A DNA stretch of 64,000 bases. It comes from Marinobacter flavimaris. Its GTDB lineage: Bacteria; Pseudomonadota; Gammaproteobacteria; Pseudomonadales; Oleiphilaceae. The translations under genes and the position numbers were made by a program. Location of the stretch: contig NZ_PSSW01000005.1 in assembly GCF_002933295.1 (NCBI RefSeq), positions 62,001 through 126,000 of the forward strand, read 5' to 3'. Each line of letters starts with the position of its first letter. Position 1 is the stretch's first letter. Positions 35,906 to 44,552 of the stretch are shown one piece after another. A model generated the notes under the pieces. The model was not told where the DNA came from and did no database searches. It saw only the letters and a list, made by a program, of their open reading frames with translations.

Positions 35906-35911
35906 AATATA
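35906..35911 (-). promoter_or_regulatory. -10 box of the small RNA gene
   Basis: TATATT on the minus strand, about seven bases before the predicted 5' end near 35899. No good -35 box is seen 16-18 bases upstream, which fits an activator-dependent promoter. Confidence 0.55.
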
Positions 35912-36068
35912 CCAACTGGATTCTGACAAACGTGTGAACTGTGCACGCATCGCAGGAGATGTCAGCGTGGGTGTCTACAATAAAACAAATTTATCAGTGA
36001 GTTAGCTTTTCCCTGAAGAGTTTCTGGCACTGCCGCGTACACAACGTCACTGCAAGATCTCACGCCTT

Positions 36069-36086
36069 TGTAAGAGATATCTCACA
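36069..36086. promoter_or_regulatory. GacA-type upstream activating box for the small RNA
   Basis: TGTAAGAGATATCTCACA matches the GacA-box pattern TGTAAGN6CTTACA with one mismatch and is nearly palindromic. Its centre is about 178 bases before the predicted start of the small RNA. It overlaps the stop codon of the VanZ-like gene. Confidence 0.7.
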
Positions 36087-36486
36087 GCGATTCTGGCGAA
36101 TTTCGCAAATCCGGTTTTCCGGTGTTTCGGATGCCGGGCCAGGGAAGAAGTCCGATGGCAATGCCGGCGCCGTCCGCAGCCAGATCGGCCAGGGAAAATT
36201 CCCGATAGGGCAGGGTTGCCTGGATAAGCTCAATGCCAAGGCCAAAGCCCAGCAGGGCCGGCGCAAACCAGATGGGCCGGAGCTCCGGCCAGGCCAGCCG
36301 GGTGAGGATGGTGAGCTCGAGGAAGGCGATCAGATGGTTCACCTTGTCGTTCGACGATGAAGGTATGGCATGAGGGCTGTCGGTTGTCGCCAGAAACCCG
36401 ATGGCCAGAACGGAAACCACAAAGGCTGCCTGCCAGAGGGGGCGGAATTGCAGCAGGCTGGTCAGTTGTTGTTTCAATGTATCCAT
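36082..36486 (-). CDS. VanZ-like family small membrane protein
   Basis: A 134-residue protein with about four hydrophobic segments, including FVVSVLAIGFLATT and PIWFAPALLGFGLGIELIQA. The NDKVNHLIAFLELTIL segment with DKxxHxxAF is the VanZ/YfbV-type signature; the conserved LxGxxxELxQ and ADxxADxxGxxxG blocks also appear (FGLGIELIQ, LADLAADGAGIAIG). Function of this family outside glycopeptide resistance is not known. The ATG at 36486 has no clear Shine-Dalgarno; a GTG at 36498 with GAGAA ahead is an alternative. It is divergent from cysZ. The 3' end carries the GacA-type box of the small RNA. Confidence 0.75.
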   Translation of the reverse strand: MDTLKQQLTSLLQFRPLWQAAFVVSVLAIGFLATTDSPHAIPSSSNDKVNHLIAFLELTILTRLAWPELRPIWFAPALLGFGLGIELIQATLPYREFSLADLAADGAGIAIGLLPWPGIRNTGKPDLRNSPESL

Positions 36487-36583
36487 CGGGGAAGTCACTG
36501 AGCGTTCTCGGGCTGTGGGAATGTTGCCAACATGATATGCTTTGCGCCCCGTCATTGTCATTGAAGCGGAGGTCCTGCCAGCT

Positions 36584-37333
36584 ATGCTCAAGGGTAATTT
36601 TTTTCGTGGACTGGGCTACCTGGGTGAGGGTTTCCGCCTGATTCGTCAGCCCGGTCTTCGGCTGTTCGTCATCATTCCACTGGTTATCAATATTCTGCTC
36701 TTCGGATTGCTGTTCTTCTTCATGGGAGAGCTGTTTGCAGGCCTGATTGCCACCGCGATGTCGTGGTTGCCGGACTGGGCGTGGCTTCAGGCACTGGATT
36801 GGCTGTTCTGGATTCTGTACGGGGCGGTCATCGTACTGATGCTCGCCTACGGCTTTGTGATCGTTGCCAATCTGATTGGTTCCCCTTTCTATGGCTATCT
36901 TGCCGAACTGACAGAAAAGCACCTGACCGGCCAGGAGGTGAATACCGATGACAGTTGGGCATCGATCATCAAGGATATTCCCCGCGCACTCTGGCGCGAG
37001 GTTCAGAAGATCCTGTATTACCTGCCGCGGGCTATCGGTTTGCTGATCATCGGTCTTATACCGGTTGTTAATCTGGTGGCTGCTGTTCTCTGGTTCCTGT
37101 TCAACAGCTGGATGATGGCGCTGCAATACGTGGACTACCCGGCAGACAACCACAAGGTGAGTTTCCCTGCCCTGCGACGGTTGCTCGGCGACACACGCCT
37201 GTCTGCCTTCGGCTTTGGCCTGCCGGTGGCGCTGGCTGCCATGGTGCCGGTGCTGAATCTGTTTGTGGTGCCGGCGGCGGTATGTGGGGCGACGGCTTAC
37301 TGGGTGCGTGAGAACGGCGCCACAAGAACTTAA
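36584..37333 (+). CDS. cysZ: Sulfate transporter CysZ (EI24 family)
   Basis: A 249-residue inner-membrane protein with paired hydrophobic segments (VIIPLVINILLFGLLFFFMG and LYGAVIVLMLAYGFVIVANL) and the CysZ signature GSPFYGYLAE near residue 100. CysZ takes up sulfate for cysteine synthesis. The ATG at 36584 follows GGAGG. Length matches E. coli CysZ (253). It is followed by rapA after 16 bases, probably by chance of layout. Confidence 0.93.
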   Translation: MLKGNFFRGLGYLGEGFRLIRQPGLRLFVIIPLVINILLFGLLFFFMGELFAGLIATAMSWLPDWAWLQALDWLFWILYGAVIVLMLAYGFVIVANLIGSPFYGYLAELTEKHLTGQEVNTDDSWASIIKDIPRALWREVQKILYYLPRAIGLLIIGLIPVVNLVAAVLWFLFNSWMMALQYVDYPADNHKVSFPALRRLLGDTRLSAFGFGLPVALAAMVPVLNLFVVPAAVCGATAYWVRENGATRT

Positions 37334-37349
37334 TTGGTCTGGAGGTTTC

Positions 37350-40211
37350 TTGGATACATCGGAATTTGTTATTGGTCAGCGTTGGGTCAGCCACAGTGAT
37401 ACCGGCCTGGGGCTCGGGATCGTCACGGATATCTCCGGGCGCCGGGTGACCCTGGGGTTTCCTGCCGCCGATGAGGAGCGCACCTACGCGATTGATAACG
37501 CCCCGCTGTCCCGCATCATCTATCAGTTGGGGGAAGAGATTGAGACCTTCGATGGCGAACGGTACACCGTCCGCGCAGTTGAGGACCGGGGCGGGGTGCT
37601 CCTGTATCACGGGGACGACGGCACCGATCTGCACGAAATATCCGAGGTGAAACTCGCCGGATCCGTGAATTTTTCTGCGCCGCACCAGCGGCTGTTTGCG
37701 GGCCAGTTCGATCGCAACGGCGCCTTTCGCCTGAGGTTTGCCACGCTTCAGCACATGAACCGCCTGCGGGCATCGTCAGCCCAGGGGTTGATCGGCGCCC
37801 GCACGCAGCATCTGCCACACCAGATATACATTGCCCATGAAGTTGCCCGGCGCCATGCGCCACGGGTTCTTCTGGCAGATGAGGTCGGTCTTGGCAAAAC
37901 CATCGAGGCGGGGCTGATCCTCCACTATCAGCTGCACACTGGCCGGGCAAAGCGTGCCTTGATCGTGGTACCGGATTCCCTCACCCATCAATGGCTGGTG
38001 GAAATGCTCCGCCGCTTTAATCTGCGATTTTCCATAGTGGATCAGGGTCGCTACGACGCTCTGAAAGAGCAGGAAAGCGACGTGGATGCGCTGGTTAACC
38101 ATATTTTTGGCGATGAAGATGCGGTGAATCCGTTCGAGAGCGAACAGCTGGTGCTCTGCAGTCTCGACTTCCTGAAGAAAAGCCAGAAGGCGCAGGACGA
38201 TGCCCTCAAGGCTCACTGGGACCTGATGATTGTTGATGAGGCCCATCATCTTGCGTGGAGCCCTGAAGAGGTTAGCCCGGAATACCGGATTGTTGAGGAA
38301 CTGTCGGCGGTCAGCCGCGGCCTGCTCTTGCTGACAGCAACGCCCGAGCAGGTGGGTATCGCCAGTCACTTTGCCCGCCTGCGGCTTCTCGACCCGGCCC
38401 GTTTCCATGATCTGGAAACCTTCCGCAGAGAAGAGCAGCAGTATGAAGCCATCAACAGTGTTGTCCGGCGGCTTCAGGACGAAAGCTCCGATATCAGCGA
38501 GGGCGATCAGAAGCTGCTGCGGGAATGGTTGGGTGAAGAGCTGGACCAGCTGTTTGCCGGTGACAATCCGAGGCAATCGGTGATCGATGCCCTGCTGGAC
38601 CGGCATGGTACCGGTCGCGTGCTGTTCCGGAACACCCGGGCGGCCATCCAGGGATTTCCCGAGCGTCGACCCGATCCTGAACCGTTGCCTTGTCCGGCCA
38701 TGTACGAAGGGCAGGCCTCAGGTATTCAGGGATTGACCCCGGAGCAACTGGTGCCCGAGGAGCAGTGGCTGGCGGACGATCCCCGGGTTGAATGGCTTGA
38801 GAAAAAGCTGATCGGCCTGCGCCCTGCCAAAGTGGTGGTGATCTGTGCCAGTGCCCAGACTGCCATGGCCCTGGAGCATTATCTCCAACTGCGGGCGGGT
38901 ATCCGCAGTGCTGCCTTCCATGAACACCTGAGCCTGATCGAGCGTGATCGCGCCGCCGCCTATTTCGGCGACACGGAGCAGGGTGCCCAGGCGCTGATCT
39001 GCTCTGAAATCGGCAGCGAAGGCCGCAATTTCCAGTTTGCCCATCATCTCGTGCTCTTCGATCTGCCTGCAAACCCGGACTTGCTCGAGCAGCGCATCGG
39101 GCGGCTGGACCGGATCGGTCAGACAGAAGCGATTGATATTCACGTGCCCTACCTCAGTGGCACCAGTCAGGAGGTGCAGTTCCGCTGGTTCCACGAGGGC
39201 CTGAACGCCTTTGCCGAGAGCTGCGCGGTGGGCGTTGCCGTTCAGGAAGCGTTGCAGGCCCAGTGGCAGCAGGCTATTGATGGCGACCTTGATGTGGCTG
39301 ATGGGCTGGTCGAGGCCTCCGCGGACGAAGCAACGCGCCTGAAAACGCTCTTGCAGGCTGGCCGTGATGCCTTGATCGAGCTGAATTCCTGTCGCCCTGA
39401 GGTGGCAGAGGATCTGATCGCCGCCATCGAAGACGAAGAATCCGAGGCCCGGGTTCGGGATTACATGATGGAGGCTTTTGACATCCTCGGCGTGGATGTC
39501 GAAGACCATGCCGATCACTCCGACATTCTGCGACCCGGCGAGCAATATCAGGCCGGCCATGTCGCCGAATTACCGGAAGACGGGATTACCGTGACCTGGG
39601 ACCGACAGAATGCCTTGGAGCGGGAAGACCTGGCTTTCATGAGCTGGGAGCACCCGATGGTCACGGGGGTGATGGACTCGGTGACCAGTTCCGGCCTTGG
39701 CAAGGCCGCCCTCGCCAGTCTTTCCGTAAAGGCGCTGCCGCCCGGAACGCTGTTGATGGAGGCCCTGTTTACTGTGCACTGCCCGGCACCGGAAGCGCTC
39801 CAACTGACCCGCTACCTGCCGGTCTCGCCACTTCGGCTGCTGGTGGATGTAAATGGCAAGGAGCTTTCGGGCGCGTTGCCTCACGACCGGCTCAACGAGA
39901 TGTGCTCGAATATCCGGCGGCGCACGGCCCAGGCCATCGTTCCGCAGATCCGGCCCCAGGTGGAAACCATGGTGGACCACGTGGAGCGGTTGTCGGAGCC
40001 TCATCTGGAGCCCCTGAAGTCTCAGGCGCTTGAGCAGTTGGAGGCCAGTTTCGGACCGGAAATCCGTCGGCTGGAAGCATTGCAAAAGGTGAATCCGGCG
40101 ATTCGTGAGGAGGAAATCGACTTTTTCCGCGATCAGTTTGAAGCGGCAAAAGAGGCGATAGGGCACGCCAGTCTGGCATTGGAAGGCATTCGTGTGATCG
40201 TGACCGCATAA
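37350..40211 (+). CDS. rapA: RNA polymerase-associated SNF2-like ATPase RapA
   Basis: A 953-residue protein, close to E. coli RapA (968). It recycles RNA polymerase and aids backtracked polymerase. The N-terminal Tudor-like segment starts FVIGQRWVSHSDTGLGLG. The SNF2 ATPase core has Walker A LADEVGLGKTIEAGLIL, DEAH box VDEAHHLAW and motif VI EQRIGRLDRIGQT; a long C-terminal region follows. It has no ATG near the usual start: a TTG at 37350 is preceded by GGAGG four bases away and gives MDTSEFVIGQRW, aligning with E. coli MPFTLGQRW. Both ATPase motifs are intact. Confidence 0.96.
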   Translation: MDTSEFVIGQRWVSHSDTGLGLGIVTDISGRRVTLGFPAADEERTYAIDNAPLSRIIYQLGEEIETFDGERYTVRAVEDRGGVLLYHGDDGTDLHEISEVKLAGSVNFSAPHQRLFAGQFDRNGAFRLRFATLQHMNRLRASSAQGLIGARTQHLPHQIYIAHEVARRHAPRVLLADEVGLGKTIEAGLILHYQLHTGRAKRALIVVPDSLTHQWLVEMLRRFNLRFSIVDQGRYDALKEQESDVDALVNHIFGDEDAVNPFESEQLVLCSLDFLKKSQKAQDDALKAHWDLMIVDEAHHLAWSPEEVSPEYRIVEELSAVSRGLLLLTATPEQVGIASHFARLRLLDPARFHDLETFRREEQQYEAINSVVRRLQDESSDISEGDQKLLREWLGEELDQLFAGDNPRQSVIDALLDRHGTGRVLFRNTRAAIQGFPERRPDPEPLPCPAMYEGQASGIQGLTPEQLVPEEQWLADDPRVEWLEKKLIGLRPAKVVVICASAQTAMALEHYLQLRAGIRSAAFHEHLSLIERDRAAAYFGDTEQGAQALICSEIGSEGRNFQFAHHLVLFDLPANPDLLEQRIGRLDRIGQTEAIDIHVPYLSGTSQEVQFRWFHEGLNAFAESCAVGVAVQEALQAQWQQAIDGDLDVADGLVEASADEATRLKTLLQAGRDALIELNSCRPEVAEDLIAAIEDEESEARVRDYMMEAFDILGVDVEDHADHSDILRPGEQYQAGHVAELPEDGITVTWDRQNALEREDLAFMSWEHPMVTGVMDSVTSSGLGKAALASLSVKALPPGTLLMEALFTVHCPAPEALQLTRYLPVSPLRLLVDVNGKELSGALPHDRLNEMCSNIRRRTAQAIVPQIRPQVETMVDHVERLSEPHLEPLKSQALEQLEASFGPEIRRLEALQKVNPAIREEEIDFFRDQFEAAKEAIGHASLALEGIRVIVTA

Positions 40212-40341
40212 TGCCAGGTGTGATCTCCGTAACTGGCTGACTGTGCGGCATTTGCTGGTCAGCCCTCATCTGATGCGGTACCGTAAACGTAACGGTTTAT
40301 AGTCTTCGACATTCCCGAACCATGGATGATAGAGAGAACCT

Positions 40342-42792
40342 ATGATGACTTTCATACTGTTTGTAGTGGCACTGGCTGGCCTGCTGATTGTGATGCGGCG
40401 CGAGTCTGGTGCAACGTCCGCGATTGGCGTAATGGCCGTTACCGGCCTGCTGTCGCTGATTTTTGCCTCTGGTTTGCTGGCCCTGGTTTTGTTTATTGGT
40501 GCCGCCCTAACAGCTGCTGCCGGCCTCCCCGGGTTTCGCCAAAGCTGGCTGACACCCCGCATTTTCGCGATGTTCAAGAAGGTCGCACCGAAGGTTTCCG
40601 AGACTGAGAAAGTGGCTCTCGAAGCCGGTACGGTCGGCTGGGACGGTGAACTGTTCACTGGTCGGCCTGACTGGCACAACCTGCTGATCAACCGCAATAC
40701 CGGCCTGAGCGAGGAAGAACAGGCCTTCGTCGACAATCAGTGTGTCCAGGCAATTTCCATGTGTAACACCTGGGACGTGGCGGTCGAGCGGGCTGATCTG
40801 CCCAAAGAGCTGTGGGACTTCCTCAAGAAGGAAGGTTTCTTCGGGATGATCATTCCCAAGGAATACGGTGGCCTCGAATTCTCTGCCAAGGCGCAGTCTG
40901 CAGTTCTGCAAAAACTGGCATCCAACGAGACGCTCATGGTGTCTGTGGGCGTACCCAATTCCCTTGGTCCTGGCGAGCTGCTCGTCAAGTACGGCACCGA
41001 GGAGCAGAAAAACCATTACCTGCCAAGGCTTGCAGACGGTCGTGAAATTCCTTGCTTTGGTCTGACGGGCCCAAGGGCTGGTTCAGATGCGACGTCGCTT
41101 CCGGACACCGGTATCGTTTGCAAACAGAAAGTCGATGGCAAGGAAGTTGTCGGTATCCGGCTGAATTTCGAGAAGCGCTGGATCACCCTGGCGCCCATCG
41201 CCACGGTTGTTGGCCTTGCCTTCCGCATGTTCGATCCGGACGGGCTCCTGGGCGAAACCGAAGACTATGGTATTACCTGCGCACTGATCCCCAGGGACAC
41301 CAAAGGCATGGAGATCGGCCGTCGTCATTGCCCGATTGGCAGCCCGTTCCTGAATGGCCCGATCAAGGGTAAAGATGTCTTCATTCCGCTGGACTACATC
41401 ATCGGTGGCGTGGATATGGCCGGTCAGGGCTGGCGTATGCTGGTTGAGTGCCTGTCGGTGGGTCGCTGCATCACCCTGCCGTCCGGTGCGGCCGGTGCGG
41501 CTGCGTCGGCCGTTGGCACCGCTGGTGGTTTCACCCGTATCCGCCGTCAGTTCAATACGCCGGTTGCTGATATGGAGGGTGTGCAGGAGCCTCTGGCCCG
41601 AATCGCCGCCAAGACCTATATCTCTCAGGCAGCTGTAAACCACACTGCCAATATGATTGATAAAGGTGAGAAGCCGGCAGTGCCGTCTGCCATCCTTAAA
41701 TACCACCTTACCGAGTTCCAGCGCGGTGTATTGACCGATGCCATGGACGTTCACGGTGGCAAGACCGTCACGCTTGGCCCGCGTAACTACCTGGGCATAG
41801 GCTACAGCGGTGCCGCTGTCTCGATCACTGTTGAGGGTGCCAACATCATGACCCGCAGCCTGATGATCTTCGGCCAGGGCGCCATTCGCTGCCATCCGTA
41901 TGTGCTCAAGGAGCTGGCGGCCAAGGACAACGATGATATCAACGCGTTTGACGATGCGTTCTTCGGCCACGCCGGGCTGATTTTCGGCAATGCCGCCCGC
42001 GCCTTCACCCAGGCTCTTGGTCTTGGACGGGCAGATGTGCCGTTTGACAGTGCCAGTCGCAAGTACGCGCAGGCCGTGGCCCGCTTCAGCGCAGCCTTTG
42101 GTCTGTGCTCGGATGCCGCGATGACCACGCTTGGCAGCGAACTGAAAATGCGGGAGCTTATCTCTGCACGGCTGGGGGATATGCTGTCCAACCTGTACCT
42201 GGCTTCCATGGTCCTCAAGAACTGGCACGAGACCCAGCCGGTAGAGGGTGAGAAGGAAGTAATGGAGTACAGCCTGGGCATGCTGCTGCATCGCACTGAA
42301 AACGCCCTGGATGAGTTCCTCCAGAACCTGCCGAATCGCGCCGTGGCGCTGGTTCTGCGGGGCGTCACGATGCCGCTTGGCCGTCGCTGGGGCAGTCCGC
42401 AGGACGACCTTGCGCGCAAACTGGCTCGTGCAATATCCACAGACACGCCTATCCGCAATAAGCTGATTGCCAGCATCTGGCATACCAATGGCGAGGGCAC
42501 CGTGGAGAATCCGGTGGCTCGCTACAACGGTCTGCTCAAGGACTATGACAAGGCAGAACAGCTATACCGGAAAGCGACCAAGGCCTACGCCAAAGGTGAA
42601 TTGCCGATGACCGCCTTGCATCCGGAAGAGCGGTTTGAGGCGGCCCTGAAGGCTGGTATCTATACCAAGGAAGAGGCCGATTTCATGCGCCAGTATGAGA
42701 CCGTTGTACTTGAGATGCTGACGGTCGATGACTTCCCGTTTGATGAGTTTGCGCGCAACAAGGAGACAGTGATTGATCACAACCCTGCCTGA
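40342..42792 (+). CDS. fadE: Acyl-CoA dehydrogenase FadE
   Basis: An 816-residue acyl-CoA dehydrogenase with the E. coli FadE (814) layout. Two or three N-terminal membrane segments (LFVVALAGLLIVM, GLLALVLFIGAALTAAAGL) anchor it. The dehydrogenase core carries FGLTGPRAGSDATSLPDTGI with the FAD-contact pattern, LPSGAAGAAASAVGTAGGF and, towards the C terminus, the ETQPVEGEKEVMEY segment. It opens fatty-acid beta-oxidation by making trans-2-enoyl-CoA. A CATGGATG site lies 20 bases before the start, a possible CsrA site. A crcB gene follows by 17 bases. Confidence 0.95.
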   Translation: MMTFILFVVALAGLLIVMRRESGATSAIGVMAVTGLLSLIFASGLLALVLFIGAALTAAAGLPGFRQSWLTPRIFAMFKKVAPKVSETEKVALEAGTVGWDGELFTGRPDWHNLLINRNTGLSEEEQAFVDNQCVQAISMCNTWDVAVERADLPKELWDFLKKEGFFGMIIPKEYGGLEFSAKAQSAVLQKLASNETLMVSVGVPNSLGPGELLVKYGTEEQKNHYLPRLADGREIPCFGLTGPRAGSDATSLPDTGIVCKQKVDGKEVVGIRLNFEKRWITLAPIATVVGLAFRMFDPDGLLGETEDYGITCALIPRDTKGMEIGRRHCPIGSPFLNGPIKGKDVFIPLDYIIGGVDMAGQGWRMLVECLSVGRCITLPSGAAGAAASAVGTAGGFTRIRRQFNTPVADMEGVQEPLARIAAKTYISQAAVNHTANMIDKGEKPAVPSAILKYHLTEFQRGVLTDAMDVHGGKTVTLGPRNYLGIGYSGAAVSITVEGANIMTRSLMIFGQGAIRCHPYVLKELAAKDNDDINAFDDAFFGHAGLIFGNAARAFTQALGLGRADVPFDSASRKYAQAVARFSAAFGLCSDAAMTTLGSELKMRELISARLGDMLSNLYLASMVLKNWHETQPVEGEKEVMEYSLGMLLHRTENALDEFLQNLPNRAVALVLRGVTMPLGRRWGSPQDDLARKLARAISTDTPIRNKLIASIWHTNGEGTVENPVARYNGLLKDYDKAEQLYRKATKAYAKGELPMTALHPEERFEAALKAGIYTKEEADFMRQYETVVLEMLTVDDFPFDEFARNKETVIDHNPA

Positions 42793-42809
42793 CAGGAGAC
42801 AGCCCTGAC

Positions 42810-43190
42810 ATGTGGTTGTCGTTCGTTGCTGTGAGTGTTGGCGCCGTTATCGGCGCCAACCTTCGTTGGGCTCTGGGGTTGTGGTTGAACACGACCTACC
42901 ATGCCGTTCCTTACGGAACGCTGGTTGCCAACCTAAGTGGTGGTTGGCTGATCGGGCTGCTGATCGGTTACTTCAGCCATGGCACCACGCTGGCACCGGA
43001 GTGGCGGCTCTTTGCCATAACCGGATTGTGCGGTGCGCTGACCACCTTTTCGACGTTTTCACTCGAGATGTTTGCTGCAATCCAGGACGGCAAATGGGCC
43101 ATGGCCATCACCGGTATTCTGGCCCACGTTGTCGGCTCCATCCTCATGACTGCACTGGGAATTTACACCTTTGGCCTGGTGAAGGGATGA
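42810..43190 (+). CDS. crcB: Fluoride exporter CrcB (Fluc channel)
   Basis: A 126-residue four-helix membrane protein. The family segments GANLRWALG near the N terminus, GTLVANLSGGWLIG and TGLCGALTTFSTFSLEM are plain; the Phe and Asn residues that line the fluoride pore are in these blocks. It forms dual-topology dimers that let fluoride out. It starts 17 bases after fadE and has no riboswitch of its own that I can see. Confidence 0.95.
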   Translation: MWLSFVAVSVGAVIGANLRWALGLWLNTTYHAVPYGTLVANLSGGWLIGLLIGYFSHGTTLAPEWRLFAITGLCGALTTFSTFSLEMFAAIQDGKWAMAITGILAHVVGSILMTALGIYTFGLVKG

Positions 43191-43429
43191 TGGGTACCAC
43201 TACCTACACAAATTCTCGAAAATACCCTTGGCAAGCTTCGGATTCAGGAGTAGAGTGAAGGGCGTAGGAAAGATTCAGTAAAGCATTTCATGAATAAGAC
43301 GTACCTCCGCAGTTAGTAGTGACCGTCCTGTTTTTGATTCCGCGAGTTCTGTATTTCCGCAAAACGCTGACCTGACACCATGAAGGTGCGAGGCGGCAGA
43401 TAATATGATTGATTTCAGGAAGTTTAAGT

Positions 43430-43636
43430 ATGTCTACTACTACCGGTACTGTTAAGTTCTTCAACGAAGCAAAAGGCTTTGGCTTTATCACTCGTGAAGG
43501 CGGCCCGGACGTTTTTGTTCACTACAGCGCTATTCAGGGCAGCGGTTTCAAAACTCTGGCAGAAGGCCAGCAGGTTGAGTTCACCGTTACCCAGGGCCAG
43601 AAAGGTCCTCAGGCGGAGAACGTTGTTGCCCTGTAA
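43430..43636 (+). CDS. Cold-shock domain protein (CspA family)
   Basis: A 68-residue single cold-shock domain protein with RNP1 KGFGFITR and RNP2 VFVHYSAI. It binds single-stranded nucleic acid. The ATG at 43430 has AGGA upstream at 43417-43420. The gap before it (43191-43429, 239 bases) has no gene and may hold a long 5' leader, as is common for cold-shock mRNAs. A clear terminator follows. Whether it is cold induced cannot be told from sequence. Confidence 0.94.
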   Translation: MSTTTGTVKFFNEAKGFGFITREGGPDVFVHYSAIQGSGFKTLAEGQQVEFTVTQGQKGPQAENVVAL

Positions 43637-43663
43637 TCCCTGATGGATTCGGCAATAACCGCC

Positions 43664-43690
43664 AAAAAGGCAGCTTCGGCTGCCTTTTTT
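43664..43690 (+). terminator. Rho-independent terminator of the cold-shock gene
   Basis: AAAAGGCAGC, TTCG loop, GCTGCCTTTTTT. A perfect stem with a stable UUCG tetraloop and a T run. Confidence 0.95.
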
Positions 43691-43806
43691 AATGGCTGAA
43701 AAACGCCTGGCAAGGTGGCACGCTTTTGTTATTTTCCCATCATTGTGTAATCTTTACCGACCTGCTGCTCGTTTAACCGGAAGTCGAGATCTCCAGGAAT
43801 CATTAC

Positions 43807-44502
43807 ATGCTCCGACCGCTCAAGGCCGCCTGGATCCTGTTCTGGGCCATACTGCTCACCCTGATTCTGTTCTTCCCGATTGTTATTGCAGCCCTTTTGG
43901 GCAAGCGAGGGGATGCAGCGTTCCACGGCACCCAGATTTATGCATGGATTATCCTGAAAGTCTGCGGTATCCGCCTCAAGGTTCGTGGCAGGGAAAACAT
44001 CGAGCCCGGTCAGCGATATGTCATTCTGAGCAACCATGCCTCCTATCTTGATCCCCCGGCGCTGGTGCTCGCCCTTGGTCTGCAATATCGATGGGTGATC
44101 AAGAAAGAGTTGCGCAAGGTGCCCCTGTTCGGATTGGCACTGGAAGCCTCGCGGAATTTGTTTATCGATCGCTCGAAAGGCAGTGATGCACTGGAGAGCA
44201 TCAAGCGGGGTGTCGGCCAGCTCCCGGACGGCACCGGCATTCTGATTTTCCCGGAAGGAACCCGTTCGTGGGATGGCAAATTACTACCCTTCAAGAAGGG
44301 TGGTTTCGTCATTGCACAGGATGGCGAGCTTCCGATTCTTCCTGTCACCATCTGTGGGTCCCACCAGCGATTGCCCAAGGGAAGTGCTGCCTTCAGCAGC
44401 GGTGACATTGAAATCGTCATTCATCCCCCGATGGCGTCCGGGGCTTTGCCGCTGGATGATCTGATGACAGACGTTCGCAACAGTATTGCGTCGTCCCTCT
44501 GA
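43807..44502 (+). CDS. plsC: 1-acyl-sn-glycerol-3-phosphate acyltransferase (PlsC type)
   Basis: A 231-residue acyltransferase with one N-terminal membrane helix (about residues 10-33). The catalytic motif is NHASYLDP with His77 and Asp82. The acceptor-site motif FPEGTRS is near residue 152. It places the second acyl chain on lysophosphatidic acid. It stands alone behind the cold-shock gene. A GC-rich hairpin follows at 44511-44532. Confidence 0.88.
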   Translation: MLRPLKAAWILFWAILLTLILFFPIVIAALLGKRGDAAFHGTQIYAWIILKVCGIRLKVRGRENIEPGQRYVILSNHASYLDPPALVLALGLQYRWVIKKELRKVPLFGLALEASRNLFIDRSKGSDALESIKRGVGQLPDGTGILIFPEGTRSWDGKLLPFKKGGFVIAQDGELPILPVTICGSHQRLPKGSAAFSSGDIEIVIHPPMASGALPLDDLMTDVRNSIASSL

Positions 44503-44510
44503 AGCAGAAG

Positions 44511-44532
44511 AACCCGGCCGTCCGGCCGGGTT
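44511..44532. terminator. GC-rich hairpin between convergent plsC and dienelactone hydrolase genes
   Basis: AACCCGGCC and GGCCGGGTT form a 9-bp perfect stem with a 4-base loop. It is suitable as a terminator for both strands, although the T tract is short. Confidence 0.6.
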
Positions 44533-44552
44533 CCGGTGTTCAGCGCACGGTG

